In this document: piece after piece, positions 9,915 through 19,937 of the stretch | Layout of the letters: every line of letters starts with the position of its first letter | Numbering within the stretch: position 1 is the first letter of the stretch | Assembly: GCA_964020085.1 (NCBI GenBank) | Contig: OZ026596.1 | Coordinates: 40,621,843 to 40,685,842, forward strand | Source of the DNA: Micromussa lordhowensis | Lineage: Eukaryota; Cnidaria; Anthozoa; Scleractinia; Lobophylliidae | Length of the DNA: 64,000 nucleotides | Reading direction: 5' to 3' | The notes under the pieces: generated by a model | The model's database searches: none | What the model was told of the DNA's origin: nothing | The model's input: the letters and a program-made list of their open reading frames with translations, nothing else | Translations under genes and position numbers: made by a program

Positions 9915-11403
9915 ATGTCGAATCCACTTCTACGTCTATCCCGCCAAAATGAAGCTACCTGGGCGTCCTTTCATCACCGGATTGCAGAAATGACATTCGC
10001 TTACTCGAGAATGTTTTCTGAACCGGTCTTCGAGTTCCTTAACAAAAAGTCCCAAGAACTTGGAAGTTCCATTGGCTATGTAGTGCCCTCGCTGTTAACA
10101 TCAACAGCGTACATCTTAGCCACTAATGATGCCACTTTCCAAATTGGCACACATTTGCAGCCACTTAACCTGTACACCATGATGGTAGGACACCCGGGAA
10201 CCGGCAAATCACCAGCAATAGAATCCATCCTCAGCGCCCTCAAAGACATGGAGTGTATTCCAAAAGAAACCGTTGTCAGCGCTACAACATCATCTGGGCT
10301 AGTGAAAAACCTGTCAAAGTAGGGAAAATCATTCATCGCATCCCCAGAACTGTTTGACATGGTGAACAAACTGCTAAAAAATGATGAAGTGAACGGGAGT
10401 AGCGACGTACAATTACTTTGCAAGCTGTGGAGTGGAGAAGCAGCCTCATATCATTTTGCCAATGAGATAGATGGCAACACTCCATTCAGCATTTTGAGCG
10501 CCACTCACATTTAACACGCCGCGTCGCTGATCTATAGAATGGACAAAGGACATGGCCTCCTCGATAGATTTCTCATTTCAGTACCCTTTGCCCTCAAAGT
10601 GAAGAAGAAGCCGCCAATTATTTGAGCACTCTGCCTTTCACTGATTTTAAACCCTTCTTCAGTGCAGTCGCTGTCTCACACAAAAATCTGACCAGAACCT
10701 ACTCATTGGGTCCACCGGCCGCGCAAAGTTACGGACAACTAAAAAAAGGCCACGTCAATGAAGTGAACCGCAGAGCCATTGAAAACGGCGATGTGCCACC
10801 CAAGTCAAAGGGAGCAGACCTTGTAGTCAGAGTTGCAGTGGCCATCAGCACCATGGATCACTTCATTTCAGCGTTACTTGAAAATGAAGCACCAACCAAT
10901 CCGCCAGAGAAAATTTCACAAGAGAGTTTGACACGGCCATCCTCCACGTCCAACACCTGCATACACACAAAGAAATGTTTGCAGACTTTGTAAAGGAAAT
11001 TACAACCCCGTCAACTGAACAGCCGAGGACTCAGCCAAGTACCGCAGACATCAAGGCAGCCATTCTTCGTTTTCCAGGCTGCGTAGTCACCCTCCAAGCC
11101 TTCAAGAAATATTCACCACGGCGACTACGGAGTGTACAAAAACAAGAATACGATCAATGCCTTCAAGCCATCACCGCCTTTGGAACTGTAGTCGAGTTAA
11201 GAGTTCCTCGATGCACTCAAAAGTTGCGAATATTCCTCAAAAAGCCAGTAGCAACCATTCAACCATGGCCTGCCAATGCCCCATGCAGTCCAGAAGATTA
11301 TGCCCAGAAAATAGCTGAACCAATGGACAGCCTTAGTACTCCGAACGTTCAAAATGCGCTAGTTAACGCTGGGCATATTACGCAGGAGGACATTACAGAC
11401 TAG
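9915..11403 (+). pseudogene. DUF3987-type P-loop ATPase, copy 2 (decayed)
   Basis: From the ATG at 9915 the frame encodes an N-terminal region, a hydrophobic helix and a perfect Walker A (GHPGTGKS, residues 92-99), then a region with LWSGEAASYHFAN and GHGLLDRFLISVPF, matching the strand and arginine motif of DUF3987 proteins. Stops interrupt the frame at 10320 (TAG) and 10512 (TAA); the frame shifts near 10622 and again near 10915 and ends at 11401-11403. The last 140 residues look like a helical or winged-helix tail (IKAAILRFPGCVV region). Known family members act with primases or as replicative ATPases in mobile DNA; the role in an animal element is unknown. Base composition resembles the surroundings, so bacterial contamination is unlikely. 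Confidence 0.65.
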
Positions 11404-11500
11404 AAAACTCATTTACGAACTGAACTGTGAACTTTTCTGCTTCATTCATTGAACTTTACTGCACATAAGTAAGATAACTGTAATTGACATTCACGATATT

Positions 11501-11576
11501 GAAAGTGAAGAATGATCCTCGCAGTGAATTTTCCAATTTAAGCAACTGGAAAGAAGAAGCCTGAAAAAAAAAATCA

Positions 11577-11610
<34 letters not shown>

Positions 11611-11945
11611 GATACCGGTGCGATGCTCTACCAACTGAGCTATGAAGCCACACATTGGGAGCAAGGTCAGTTTGTTGAGTTCATATCTTCCCGTGAGGAG
11701 TGAAATGATGTAAATACATATGAAATAATTCATATATTTGAACTGCGGTCATAGATGAAAGTGAAGAATGATCCTCGCAGTGAATTTTCCAATTTAAGCA
11801 ACTGGAAAGAAGAAGCCTGAAAAAAAAATCAGGGCTTCAACGGGATTTGAACCCGTGACCTCCGCGATACCGGTGCAATGCTCTACCAACTGAGCATGAA
11901 GCCACACATTGGGAGCGAGGTCAGTTTGTTGAGTTCATATCTTCA
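11501..11945 (-). mobile_element. tRNA-derived SINE, two tandem units (256-bp period)
   Basis: GAAAGTGAAGAATGATCCTC occurs at 11501 and 11757, giving a 256-bp unit. Each unit contains a minus-strand tRNA-like head (11578-11649 and 11833-11903) with good A box (TAGCTCAGTTGGTAGAGC) and B box (GGTTCGAATCC), followed by a conserved body with an oligo-T/A stretch and TTAAATTGGAAAATTCACTGCG. The anticodon stem does not pair properly and position 33 is not T, so these are not working tRNAs. The second head has lost one base after the D arm. The frame reading VEHRTGIAEVTGSNPVEA across the head is a repeat artefact. Confidence 0.75.
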
Positions 11946-12344
11946 CGATCTTACACAGTACTGCCATTTGATTTTTTAATTGTTGACAATTTACAACAAA
12001 TCAGTGGAATTAACATTAAACAGTCAAAGCTTTAATAGTGGATCATCGATTTCATGTGAACGCAATCATCATGACATTAAGTGATCATTTTTGTAAGTTA
12101 TAGTTGTCATTTCAGATCGAATGAGTATTTTCATGAAAAAGAGTTTCATTTCATGTATAAAATGAATTTCAGAACCGGTCAAAACCATCAAATAATTACA
12201 GAAAGTAAATATTGATGTATGTAACAGAGCTGCTTTCTCCAGCCAAAGTGGTTTACTGTCAATTCTTCAATTATAATTAAGTTAAGATCTACTGGCACAG
12301 TTCCCAGAGAAAAGAAACGAAAGTTCAATAGCACGACCGATGGA

Positions 12345-12545
12345 CTAAATTATTTACCTTACTTGTTCTTCAAACACTTTACGCGACTGCCGAGCCGGCA
12401 AGCCGCCGAGCCACTAAATTATATACCTTACTCGTTCTTTAAACACTTTACGCGACTGCCGAGCCGGTGACCTGCCGAGCCACTAAGATATATACCTTAC
12501 TCGTTCTTTAAACACTTTACGCCGAGCCGGCGAGCCGCTAAATTA
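12345..12545. repeat. 69-bp tandem repeat, three copies
   Basis: AAACACTTTACG recurs at 12372, 12441 and 12510, each followed by the motif GCCGAGCCGG and preceded by TATACCTTACTCGTTC. The third copy is shortened. The interval 11946-12344 before it shows nothing recognisable. Confidence 0.7.
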
Positions 12546-13709
12546 TATAAAAAAAAATAATAATAATCTTCATTTATATAGCGTTATTTCTACTAAGAAA
12601 CCAATAACGCTTTACAATAATAATATGTGTAAGGTATATGGTAATAATACATGAAAATAGTAGCTAACAGTAATACCTAAAATATACAAAAGACTATAAT
12701 ATGAATAACTAATCGAGATAGATATTTACAAGAAAAATAATTCAACAATAATAAAGAGTTAAAGTGCTTCTGAAAAAGAACGTTTAAAAAGAAATGTATT
12801 GATCTGATTCTTAAAAGTGCTTAAAGTTTCAGTTTCTCTAGTGTTGTTCGGAAGGCTATTCCATAACATAGGACCATTCACAGAAAAAGCTCTTCCTCCA
12901 TACGTCTTAAGGTTGTACCGCGGAACAACGAGGAGTCTTTTGGAGGAAGAGCGTAAAGACCTGGTTGGTTCATATTTAGTGATCATGTCAGATATATAGA
13001 GTGGCGCAATGCCGTGGTATGCCTTAAAAACTAGTACTAGGATCTTAAATTCAATTCTGACAGCAACAGGCAACCAGTGGAGTTCTTTAAGTATCGGAGT
13101 AATATGTTCAGTCTTCCGAGTGAATGATAGTAAACGGGCAGCAGAGTTCTGTGGAAATTGAAGTTTTTGAAGGAGGTTTTGTGGCAATCCAGATAGTAGC
13201 AAATTACAATAATCAAGTCTAGAAGTCACAAACGCAAGTATAAGTATTTCAAAGTGTTGATAAGATAGAAATCTCCTTATTGTAGCTAAATGTTGGAGTT
13301 GATAAAAGGCAAGTTTACAGACGGAGTTAACACGTTTCTTCATCAGTAGCGTCTTGTCCAACCAAACTCCAATGTTTCTAACAGATTCGGAAGCCTTAAT
13401 TAGTTCAGTATCGGCATATACAGAATCCAGAGATGGAGACGGTCTGTGATATGCGCGAAGTATCAGCAGCTCGGTCATATTGTTGTTTAATTCGAGTTTG
13501 TTGTCCGTCATCCATTCATTGATATTCGAGACACAAGCTTCTATTTTTGACCTAACGTCATCAAGAGTGATGATGTCACTGCAGGGCTGGAAGGACATAT
13601 AGATTTGCGTATCGTCTGCGTAAAAATGATAAAACATGTTATGCTCTTTAATAATATCTGCGAGGGGTGCAATATATAATAAGCACACACACACACACAC
13701 ACTAATCAT
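12546..13709 (-). mobile_element. CR1-like non-LTR retrotransposon, 5'-truncated
   Basis: The 316-residue minus-strand ORF starts inside the RT palm at the catalytic YADDTQIY box and continues through the conserved thumb and C-terminal region (RLDYCNLLLSGLP, LHWLPV, YGGRAFSVNGPMLWNSLP) to a stop at 12759. These C-terminal motifs are widespread in CR1/L2/Rex-like elements. A 3' UTR ends near 12546 in a TATTATTATTTTTTTT tail. No endonuclease or RT N-terminal half is present; similarity ends at a CA microsatellite. The ORF itself is unbroken from that point, so the copy may be fairly young, but it cannot encode a working RT. Confidence 0.85.
13683..13702. repeat. (CA)n microsatellite
   Basis: About ten CA units sit exactly at the 5' truncation point of the CR1-like element and create its apparent VCVCVC start. 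Confidence 0.9.
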
Positions 13710-14137
13710 CGAAAATGCGGCTGAAACCTACTGATAATATAACATGAGGAATCTTGGAACATCCAGTTGTCGACATGACGTAAGGTAAGTGGAATATATC
13801 ATTATTTTCTTTGTGCGTCATTATTTTCACGTTATTATTATGCTACTCAGGATGACGGTGTTTGTTGACAAAAGCATGGTTTAAACTTCTTCTTCTAACA
13901 TTTTACAGTTTTAACTGCCCCAAAGTTTTATTGCATATCTTTACAGGTGAGACATTGCTCTTTAAGTGGAGTGTAGTTTTGGGATCTCAAGCGATGTACT
14001 TTTGGCAATATTTTTCTTTAAATTTCACCTTTTTTATGGCGCTTCACGAGTAGTTCGAAAGAGAAAAAATTTAAAATTCTGTAAAAAATCAAATTTTGAT
14101 CAAATTATCAAAACGGTCTCTCAAGGTAATAAGAAAC

Positions 14138-14187
<50 letters not shown>

Positions 14188-14250
14188 TTTATTACTTATT
14201 CAGCGCAAATATCTGCATGAATATATTCAAATGCGCCTTACAAGTTACAT
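14138..14250 (-). mobile_element. (AAT)n microsatellite attached to a LINE 3' end
   Basis: About 15 ATA/AAT units (14138-14183) are followed by TTTATTACTTATTCAGCGC and a GCGCC segment. Read on the minus strand this is a short CR1/RTE-like 3' end running into an ATT-repeat tail. No coding part of the element is present. The poly-Asn ORF over this stretch is an artefact. The 13710-14130 interval holds nothing I recognise. Confidence 0.55.
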
Positions 14251-14488
14251 TAAAATAATAAAATAATTTATAATACAGGCTAAGAAATTTCTCAAATGCG
14301 ATTGGCTAAGACCAGTAGTATTTCTGCCAAATTTGAAATACTTACATGTAAAAATTTCAGTTTCCATGGAAACCTAAATGATCGAAAAAATATGGCGGAA
14401 AGATTTTCAAAATTCTGTGGAAAAAACTGCAAGAGCTAAAGGAAATTACCAAGATATGGAAGCAGCAAAGAATGTACAAAGATCTAAG

Positions 14489-15000
14489 TTACTGTTTCGA
14501 TGTTGGAACGTGGTCATCACGACGTATTAAGTACATATCCAAGAACGGGAGTTTAGCAGAGGAGATTGACCATGTGTACTCAAGTTTGGCAAGGTAGTTT
14601 GAGGCCAATGTGAAGAACTGCGTGAGGTCATCTTCCGTGCATGAAGCTGCTCCAGCCACATCGTCCATGTATCGTTTGTAAAGGTCTGGTTTTATTCCAG
14701 TATAATTGCGCAGCATTTGTTCCTCGACGTAGCCGACAAACAAACAAGCGTAGTTTGGGCGGAACTTACTGCCCATTGAAACACCTTGGATTTGTTTGTA
14801 ATGTTCACTGTTAAAAACGAAGGAGTTGAGCGTCAACACTAGTTCGGCTATACGGAGTAGTGTGTGGGATGGGGGATTCATGACTTCCCATTTGTCGAGG
14901 AAATATTTAAGGGCACGGAGTCCCGTTTGGAATGACTGTATATAAAGATTTGATGTCCATCGTGTGAAGATGAAGCGATGTTCACCCCAGAAACGATTAG
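14489..15000 (-). mobile_element. Penelope-like element RT fragment (minus)
   Basis: The frame 14489-14881 contains the Penelope-like RT signature: GVSMGSKFRPNYA, a YVEEQ helix and the catalytic YKRYMDDVAGA box, followed by the FLDMYL segment. Upstream homology (ALKYFLDK, then GEHRFIFT) continues to about 15000 after a frameshift near 14925. The GIY-YIG endonuclease end is missing, as the homology stops at about 14489. Confidence 0.8.
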
Positions 15001-15002
15001 TC

Positions 15003-15745
15003 TTCCTCTATTCATAGACTCAACTCGCAATTGTATGACTTTTTGTCTGTGAACAAAGATAAGAAAATTACAAATCTAACAAACAGACACAGACGCAACA
15101 CTCCTGCGCAACAACCTGCGGAAGCTGTTGTAACGAATAACGCGCAAGACACCAGCAAACTAGTAGTCACCATACCAGAAGATCTTCCATTGGCTGACGA
15201 TGTGACGTAGTCTGGGAGAAAGAACTTTATTTAAATACCCGAACACGCCACAACTGCTAATCAAGAAACTGTTAATGCATTTGTCATTCAGGCTATTGTC
15301 AAACAGGAACTCCCAAGAAATCCTGGCCAACCGATCGTCTCAGCATGTCAGTGTCCCACCGAACTTCTCGCATCGTATTTGGACAAGATTACAGCACCTT
15401 TTGTAAGAAGATTGGATAGTTACGTGAAGGACTCTGGCCACATGTTGACCATGTTGGACTCCTTTCGTTTCCGGGGTGAACATCGCTTCATCTTCACGAT
15501 GGACATCAAATCTCTATATACAGTCATTCCAAACGACGAGGGACTCCATGCACTTAAATATTTCCTCGACAAACAGGAGGTCATGGATCTCCCATCCCAC
15601 ACATTACTCCATACAGCTGACTTAGTGTTGACGCTCAACTCCTTTGTTTTTAATGGTGAACGTTACAAACAAATCGGAGGTGTCGCAATGGGCAGTAAGG
15701 GCTGGGTTGCACTTGTGAAATTTTGTTCAAATGTGTTTGTTTTAG
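15003..15745 (+). mobile_element. Penelope-like element RT fragment (plus)
   Basis: This copy carries more of the N-terminus: an IPEDLPLADDV segment at about 15174-15205 followed by an in-frame TAG, then the RT N-terminal motifs FTMDIKSLYTVIPN and ALKYFLDK and the VAMGSK box at about 15685-15700, where similarity ends, before the YMDD catalytic box. It lies head to head with the minus-strand copy; the segments from GEHRF to MGSK form an imperfect inverted repeat of about 240 bp. Frame changes near 15300 are also needed. It is inactive. Confidence 0.75.
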
Positions 15746-16042
15746 ATTAAAAATCTGCCATCATGTCTCGTTTCCTAATGCGACCGGCTTTTTGCCAGTT
15801 TAGAAAAAATTGCAAAAACCGACTAAACTTCAACGATGCCGTAGTGCATGGGTGGGGCAGGCTGATTTTAAAAAAATCGAGGAAAACAAAGGAAGCCACT
15901 TCCGGAGCTGTCATCGCTAATCCATTTGACCCATTGCAAGTCGATCCTCTACCTTCATCGGCTGGAATGTTGTAATTATTACGCACATGCTTTTAGAATG
16001 GATGGATGATTTCCTTATTATTATGCACCGGGATCTTTCCCA

Positions 16043-16846
16043 ATGGGTTTTCATGACTTCAGCTGCTATAACCCTATGCAGGCCCAACCAGACTTGGACT
16101 TACCAGGACCTAGCAGTATTTTGGCGAGTGCTCAGAACCGATCCATCAGTCCGACATCAACATCCAGCAACAGCTGCAATAGGCCAAGTGGTTCGACCGT
16201 TGAAAGCGTCAGCAATGCGCTGGATGTTGGAGCGCCGGGAGAAGATACAACTCAGACAAATAAAAAACAGTACAACAAATGGACGAATGAGGAACAAAAA
16301 GCTCTGATAAACCTTTGGACTGATCGACATGAGCGATTGGAAAGCAAAGACGCGCGGAAGATTTGGGATGAAATTGCGAGGGAGATTAATCGAAAGTTTG
16401 GAACTACTCGCTTGGGAGAAAAATGCCAAAAGAAAATTAAATATCTCATCGAGAGATACAAAAAGGCCAAGGATTGGAACAGCCACCAGACTGGTGGACA
16501 CAGATGGAAGGTTGTCTTTTATGATGAAATAGATGCTGTCCTTGGAAGCCAGGACGTAGTTACGTCACAACACGTAGCCAAAGCCGGAACAAGTGCATCA
16601 ACTTCTGCTCCCAACTCCGACGCAAGCGAGTCCAATAGCAGCGAATTACCAGGACAAGGCACAAGCCCAGAAGCTCGAACGGAGCGCAAAAAGAAACGTA
16701 TAAGAGCTAGGCCTCAAGAAGGGAATGAAGAAGGAGACCTGATGAAATCGTCCTTGTTAGGAATGGAAAAACAGCGAAAGGAAATGCACACATTCATGGA
16801 AAACTTTACAAGGGTTCAAGAGCAACAACAACAAATGACTGAATAG
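16043..16846 (+). CDS. Myb/SANT-like DNA-binding protein, Harbinger-accessory type
   Basis: An intact 267-residue ORF. Residues 1-75 are Ser/Pro/Asn-rich. Residues about 76-165 form a Myb/SANT-like domain with spaced aromatic residues (KWTNEEQKALINLW, then IWDEIAREIN, then CQKKIKYLIERYK and HRWKVVFYDEID). A Ser-rich linker, a basic patch (RKKKRIRA) and a Gln-rich C-terminal helix follow. PIF/Harbinger elements encode a partner protein of this type that brings the transposase to the element ends, and a broken copy lies in the Harbinger element at 36.7-39.9 kb. Here no full transposase is adjacent (only a fragment at 19.2 kb), so this is either an orphaned Harbinger gene or a host trihelix-like regulator. 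The start is the first ATG of the frame; upstream exons are possible. Confidence 0.6.
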   Translation: MGFHDFSCYNPMQAQPDLDLPGPSSILASAQNRSISPTSTSSNSCNRPSGSTVESVSNALDVGAPGEDTTQTNKKQYNKWTNEEQKALINLWTDRHERLESKDARKIWDEIAREINRKFGTTRLGEKCQKKIKYLIERYKKAKDWNSHQTGGHRWKVVFYDEIDAVLGSQDVVTSQHVAKAGTSASTSAPNSDASESNSSELPGQGTSPEARTERKKKRIRARPQEGNEEGDLMKSSLLGMEKQRKEMHTFMENFTRVQEQQQQMTE

Positions 16847-17421
16847 TGAATTTGAGAGAATCTTTTACAGAGACAACAAAGCGTTACAGTTCCTTCTTTG
16901 AAATGCATTTCCATGTATATTCAAATGTTACATTGCCGCTTCCGTCGAAGTTGTTGCTGCCAATAGGCAGCGTTCATATTCTTGAAGCCATCGAGAAAGT
17001 TTGGTTCGACGGTTCAATCCATCGTTTGCATTAAGAAACAGCCAATCAAAAGTCCTGTTATATGGCGATGTCTAGCCAATCAGCAGCTGTCTTATAAGAA
17101 AAATTGAGATGTGCTTGCTCAGCGGAAAATTGCATGTGCTCGCAGTTGATCAGAGTCAAGAAGGTTTCGCTGTTTAGAGGTTAGTTTCAGCACTTTTTGC
17201 TGATCTATTATGATTGCTGATCTATTATGATTACCTCTATTAGAGGAAGCATTCATCAAGGTCATGAAGATTTCAGTGAGCATTCTAGAGGCTGACAGTG
17301 TGCATTTATGTCACTTGCTTTTCAATTGATCAAATTTGGTCGATTTATGGACACAAACAAATATCGATGACATCTTATGTCATGGAGATGGCATGTATTT
17401 CCATGCACTAGCCAATAAAAT
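16847..17421. other. Non-coding interval
   Basis: No coding frame, array or recognisable element. It contains a short direct repeat (TGCTGATCTATTATGATT twice at about 17197-17231) and ends at a SINE copy. Confidence 0.5.
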
Positions 17422-17460
17422 GGCTTCATAGCTCAGTTGGTAGAGCATCGCAAGGGTATC

Positions 17461-17494
<34 letters not shown>

Positions 17495-17552
17495 TGATTT
17501 TTTTCAGGCTTCTTCTTTCAAATTGCTTAAATTGGAAAATTCACTGCGATTA
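17400..17552 (+). mobile_element. tRNA-derived SINE, third copy
   Basis: The tRNA-like head 17422-17493 is 72 nt, begins GGCTTCATAGCTCAG and ends CCCGTTGAAGCC, and is followed by the same body as the two units at 11.5 kb (CTGATTTTTTTCAGGCTTCTTC, then TTAAATTGGAAAATTCACTGCG). The anticodon arm reads GCAAGGGTATCGC and does not form a normal stem, so it is not a functional tRNA gene. The 101-bp satellite begins directly after it. Confidence 0.75.
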
Positions 17553-17571
17553 TTATTATTCATTTTCAATT

Positions 17572-18500
17572 TCAAAGAAAGGTAAAGTCGGGGTGTACAG
17601 TCTGGATATGCCATATAACGCTTGCCGAGCTGAATTCACTAAATTAACCCTGTTTTCGGTTAGTTTCAAAGGAAAAATCGGGGGTGTACAGTGGATGTCT
17701 AGATATGCCATATAACGCTTGCTAGACTGGATTCACTAAATTAACCCCGTTTTTCGGTTAAACTCAAGGAAAGGTAAAATCCAGGTGTAGAATGGATGTC
17801 TAGCTATGCAACATAACGCTTCCTAGACTGGATTTTCTAAATGAACCCCGTTTTTTGGTTAGAGTCAAAGAAAGGTAAAATTGGGGTGTACAGTGAATGT
17901 CTAGATATGCCATATAATGCTTGCTAGACTGGATTCACTAAATTAACCCCGTTTTTCGGTTAAACTCAAGGAAAGGTAAAATACAGGTGTAGAATGGATG
18001 TCTAGCTATGCAACATAACGCTTCCTAGACTGGATTTTCTAAATGAACCCCGTTTTTTGGTTAGAGTCAAAGAAAGGTAAAATTGGGGTGTACAGTGAAT
18101 GTCTAGATATGCCATATAATGCTTGCTAAGCCGGATTCACTAATTTAACCCCGTTTTTCAGTTTAAGTCCAAGAAAGGTAAAATCGGGGTGTACAGTAGA
18201 TGTCTAGATATGCCATATAACGCTTGCTAGACTGGATTCACTAAATTAAATGAACCCCGTTTTTCGGTTAAAGTTCAAGAAAGGTAAAATCAGGGTGTAC
18301 AGTGAATGTCTAGATATGCCATATAACACTTGCTAGGCTGGATTCACTAAATTAACCCCGTTTTTCGGTTAATTTCAAAGAAAGGTAAAATCGGGTTGTA
18401 CAGTGGATGTCTGGATATGCCATATAACGCTTGCTAGACTGAATTCACTAAATTAACCCCTTTTTGCATGCAGTTAAGGTAATCGGGGTGCAGTCAACAG
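17572..18500. repeat. 101-bp satellite with 202-bp higher-order repeat
   Basis: Anchoring on GGTAAA gives monomer starts at 17581, 17671, 17773, 17874, 17975, 18076, 18177, 18283, 18384 and 18478, mostly 101 bp apart. Monomers share ATGTCTAGATATGCCATATA and AACCCCGTTTTTCGGTTA. The units at 17773 and 17975 are one subtype (TAGCTATGCAACATAACGC) and those at 17874 and 18076 another (TAGATATGCCATATAATGC), so an AB dimer of 202 bp was amplified. Confidence 0.85.
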
Positions 18501-19150
18501 TTGAGCTATTAGGTTTTTTTTAAAATTTAAGCTCAGTTTGGTTGATTATGGCGGACTTAAGACTAGCCTCCAACCCCCCTTTGTCGTTCAGCGTACAGGG
18601 CAACACCTTTTCGAATGATGAATTGTGCCATTCCGTACGTTTCTCTGCTTGAATTTTGACTTCAGGATTTTACCTCACATTTCTTTATTATAACCAATGA
18701 AACAAAACTTTTCTTAAGTCGGGTAGGTTATGAAACACGCATGGGTTTGTTATGGCCTTAACTTTATCTCGTCCAGTTTGCACGTGTAATATAATTGCTT
18801 GTCAGCGTCTCTTCCTATGAAATGTTTAGGGTTCTGATTTTTCTTCTAATGATTTGTAAAGACACTCACACTAATCTAAAAAAGGCAACCTTTGTATCTA
18901 GTACCCCGTTCACACCAGTTAAACAAGTCTACCTAAACAATGTTAGATAAAACAGCGTTTAGTTAACCATGTTTTGCTGTAGAAGTTGTTCACACCCAGG
19001 AAACATGCTTAACTCCATGCATTCTTAGCACACTTCAATTCACCTTGCTTGCGTGTACGAAATACCTTTCCTTACGGGGGACCCGTGAAGCAAATCTCAC
19101 GTAGGTTGTCACGCAAACTCTCGCGCAAACATCAACAACAAATTCTTGTG
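18501..19150. other. Non-coding interval
   Basis: Nothing gene-like. The stretch 18901-19030 contains two similar phrases (CCGTTCACACCAG and TTGTTCACACCCAGG) that may mark an old short DNA transposon, but I could not match terminal repeats. Confidence 0.4.
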
Positions 19151-19155
19151 GCAAA

Positions 19156-19458
19156 ATGGCTGACAAAATGTTGCTGTTATTTACGCAACCTATAGCTAGT
19201 GGAGCAGAAAAACGCCAAGCTGTTTCGCAAGAATTCGTTACATCAGAAGGAAAAGACGAGTTTGTTTTCTGTTTTTCGTGAATCTGATGGCTTACCTACA
19301 ACAGTTGCCGGTCAGGGAAATTTGGGTCAAACCAAGGGCAAAGACATTTTGGTCTATGGCCGAAGACCAATGGAGCGACAACGACTGGGTCGGAAACTTA
19401 AGAATGTCCTAGGTCACGTTCGAAAAACTTTGCGAAGAACTGGCTCCTTTTGTTGACA
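19156..19458 (+). pseudogene. PIF/Harbinger nuclease N-terminal fragment
   Basis: In the frame starting GTC at 19311 the translation reads VREIWVKPR then FWSMAEDQWSDNDW, GNLRMS, a TAG at 19410-19412, and TFEKLCEELAPFV. This is the N-terminal pattern of HARBI1/DDE_Tnp_4-type nucleases (a tryptophan-rich segment, then NFRMS and the TF-LC-L helix). A second frame from the ATG at 19156 may be the extreme N-terminus. No catalytic DDE part follows; low-complexity sequence begins at about 19480. The ORF 19199-19456 is a shadow in another frame. Confidence 0.65.
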
Positions 19459-19479
19459 CTTATGTCCAGGATTGAACGC

Positions 19480-19815
19480 AGTTACAAATTTTGCAAATTT
19501 TACGATTTTTCGTTTTAGCTTCAAATGTAACAAATTTTGCGAATATTCCTTTAACTCTACAAGATATATGAAAAATCCGCTGCCTCAACGATTTTTCGGT
19601 ACGTTCTGCCGAAATTTACAATTTTATGCTAATAGATGGACGAGCAAGCACCGGCTTGCGGATTTTACAAAAATTACAAAATTTACGATTTTTCGCTAAC
19701 TTCACGATTTTTCAATGAGTCATTGTGAAATTTGCGATTTTTTGCACTTCTTTGTAATGCAAATTCCACCCTCTAGTGCCGATGTGCGGATTTTACAAAA
19801 TTTGCGATTTTTCGC
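19480..19815. repeat. Degenerate TTTGCGATTTTTCG repeats
   Basis: Variants of ACAAATTTTGCGATTTTTCG recur about eight times at irregular spacing, for example near 19500, 19525, 19670, 19690, 19735 and 19800. It is AT-rich simple-type sequence between the Harbinger fragment and the LINE 5' end. Confidence 0.6.
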
Positions 19816-19937
19816 AGTTAATTAACAGAGGGTCTGGGTCTGGCGTCATGAGCGACGGACGTGTGTTTTAATCGGGGCACACTAACCTCCCGAAACCTCA
19901 GTTATTTTTTCTTAAATTTTTCATCGTTGAAGACAAG

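Noticed and set aside
6993..11403. Bacterial or phage contamination as the source of the DUF3987-like genes
   Set aside because: They are decayed, lie among eukaryotic transposons and SINEs in continuous sequence, and have the same AT-rich composition.
11578..11649. Functional tRNA gene
   Set aside because: The anticodon stem does not pair and the loop lacks the usual T33; the sequence is embedded in a repeat with a conserved SINE body.
11491..11733. Minus-strand ORF reading VEHRTGIAEVTGSNPVEA
   Set aside because: It is the tRNA-like head of a SINE read as protein; the same frame recurs at 17437-17715 for the same reason.
13966..14187. ORF ending in poly-Asn
   Set aside because: The tail is an AAT microsatellite and the rest has no coding character.
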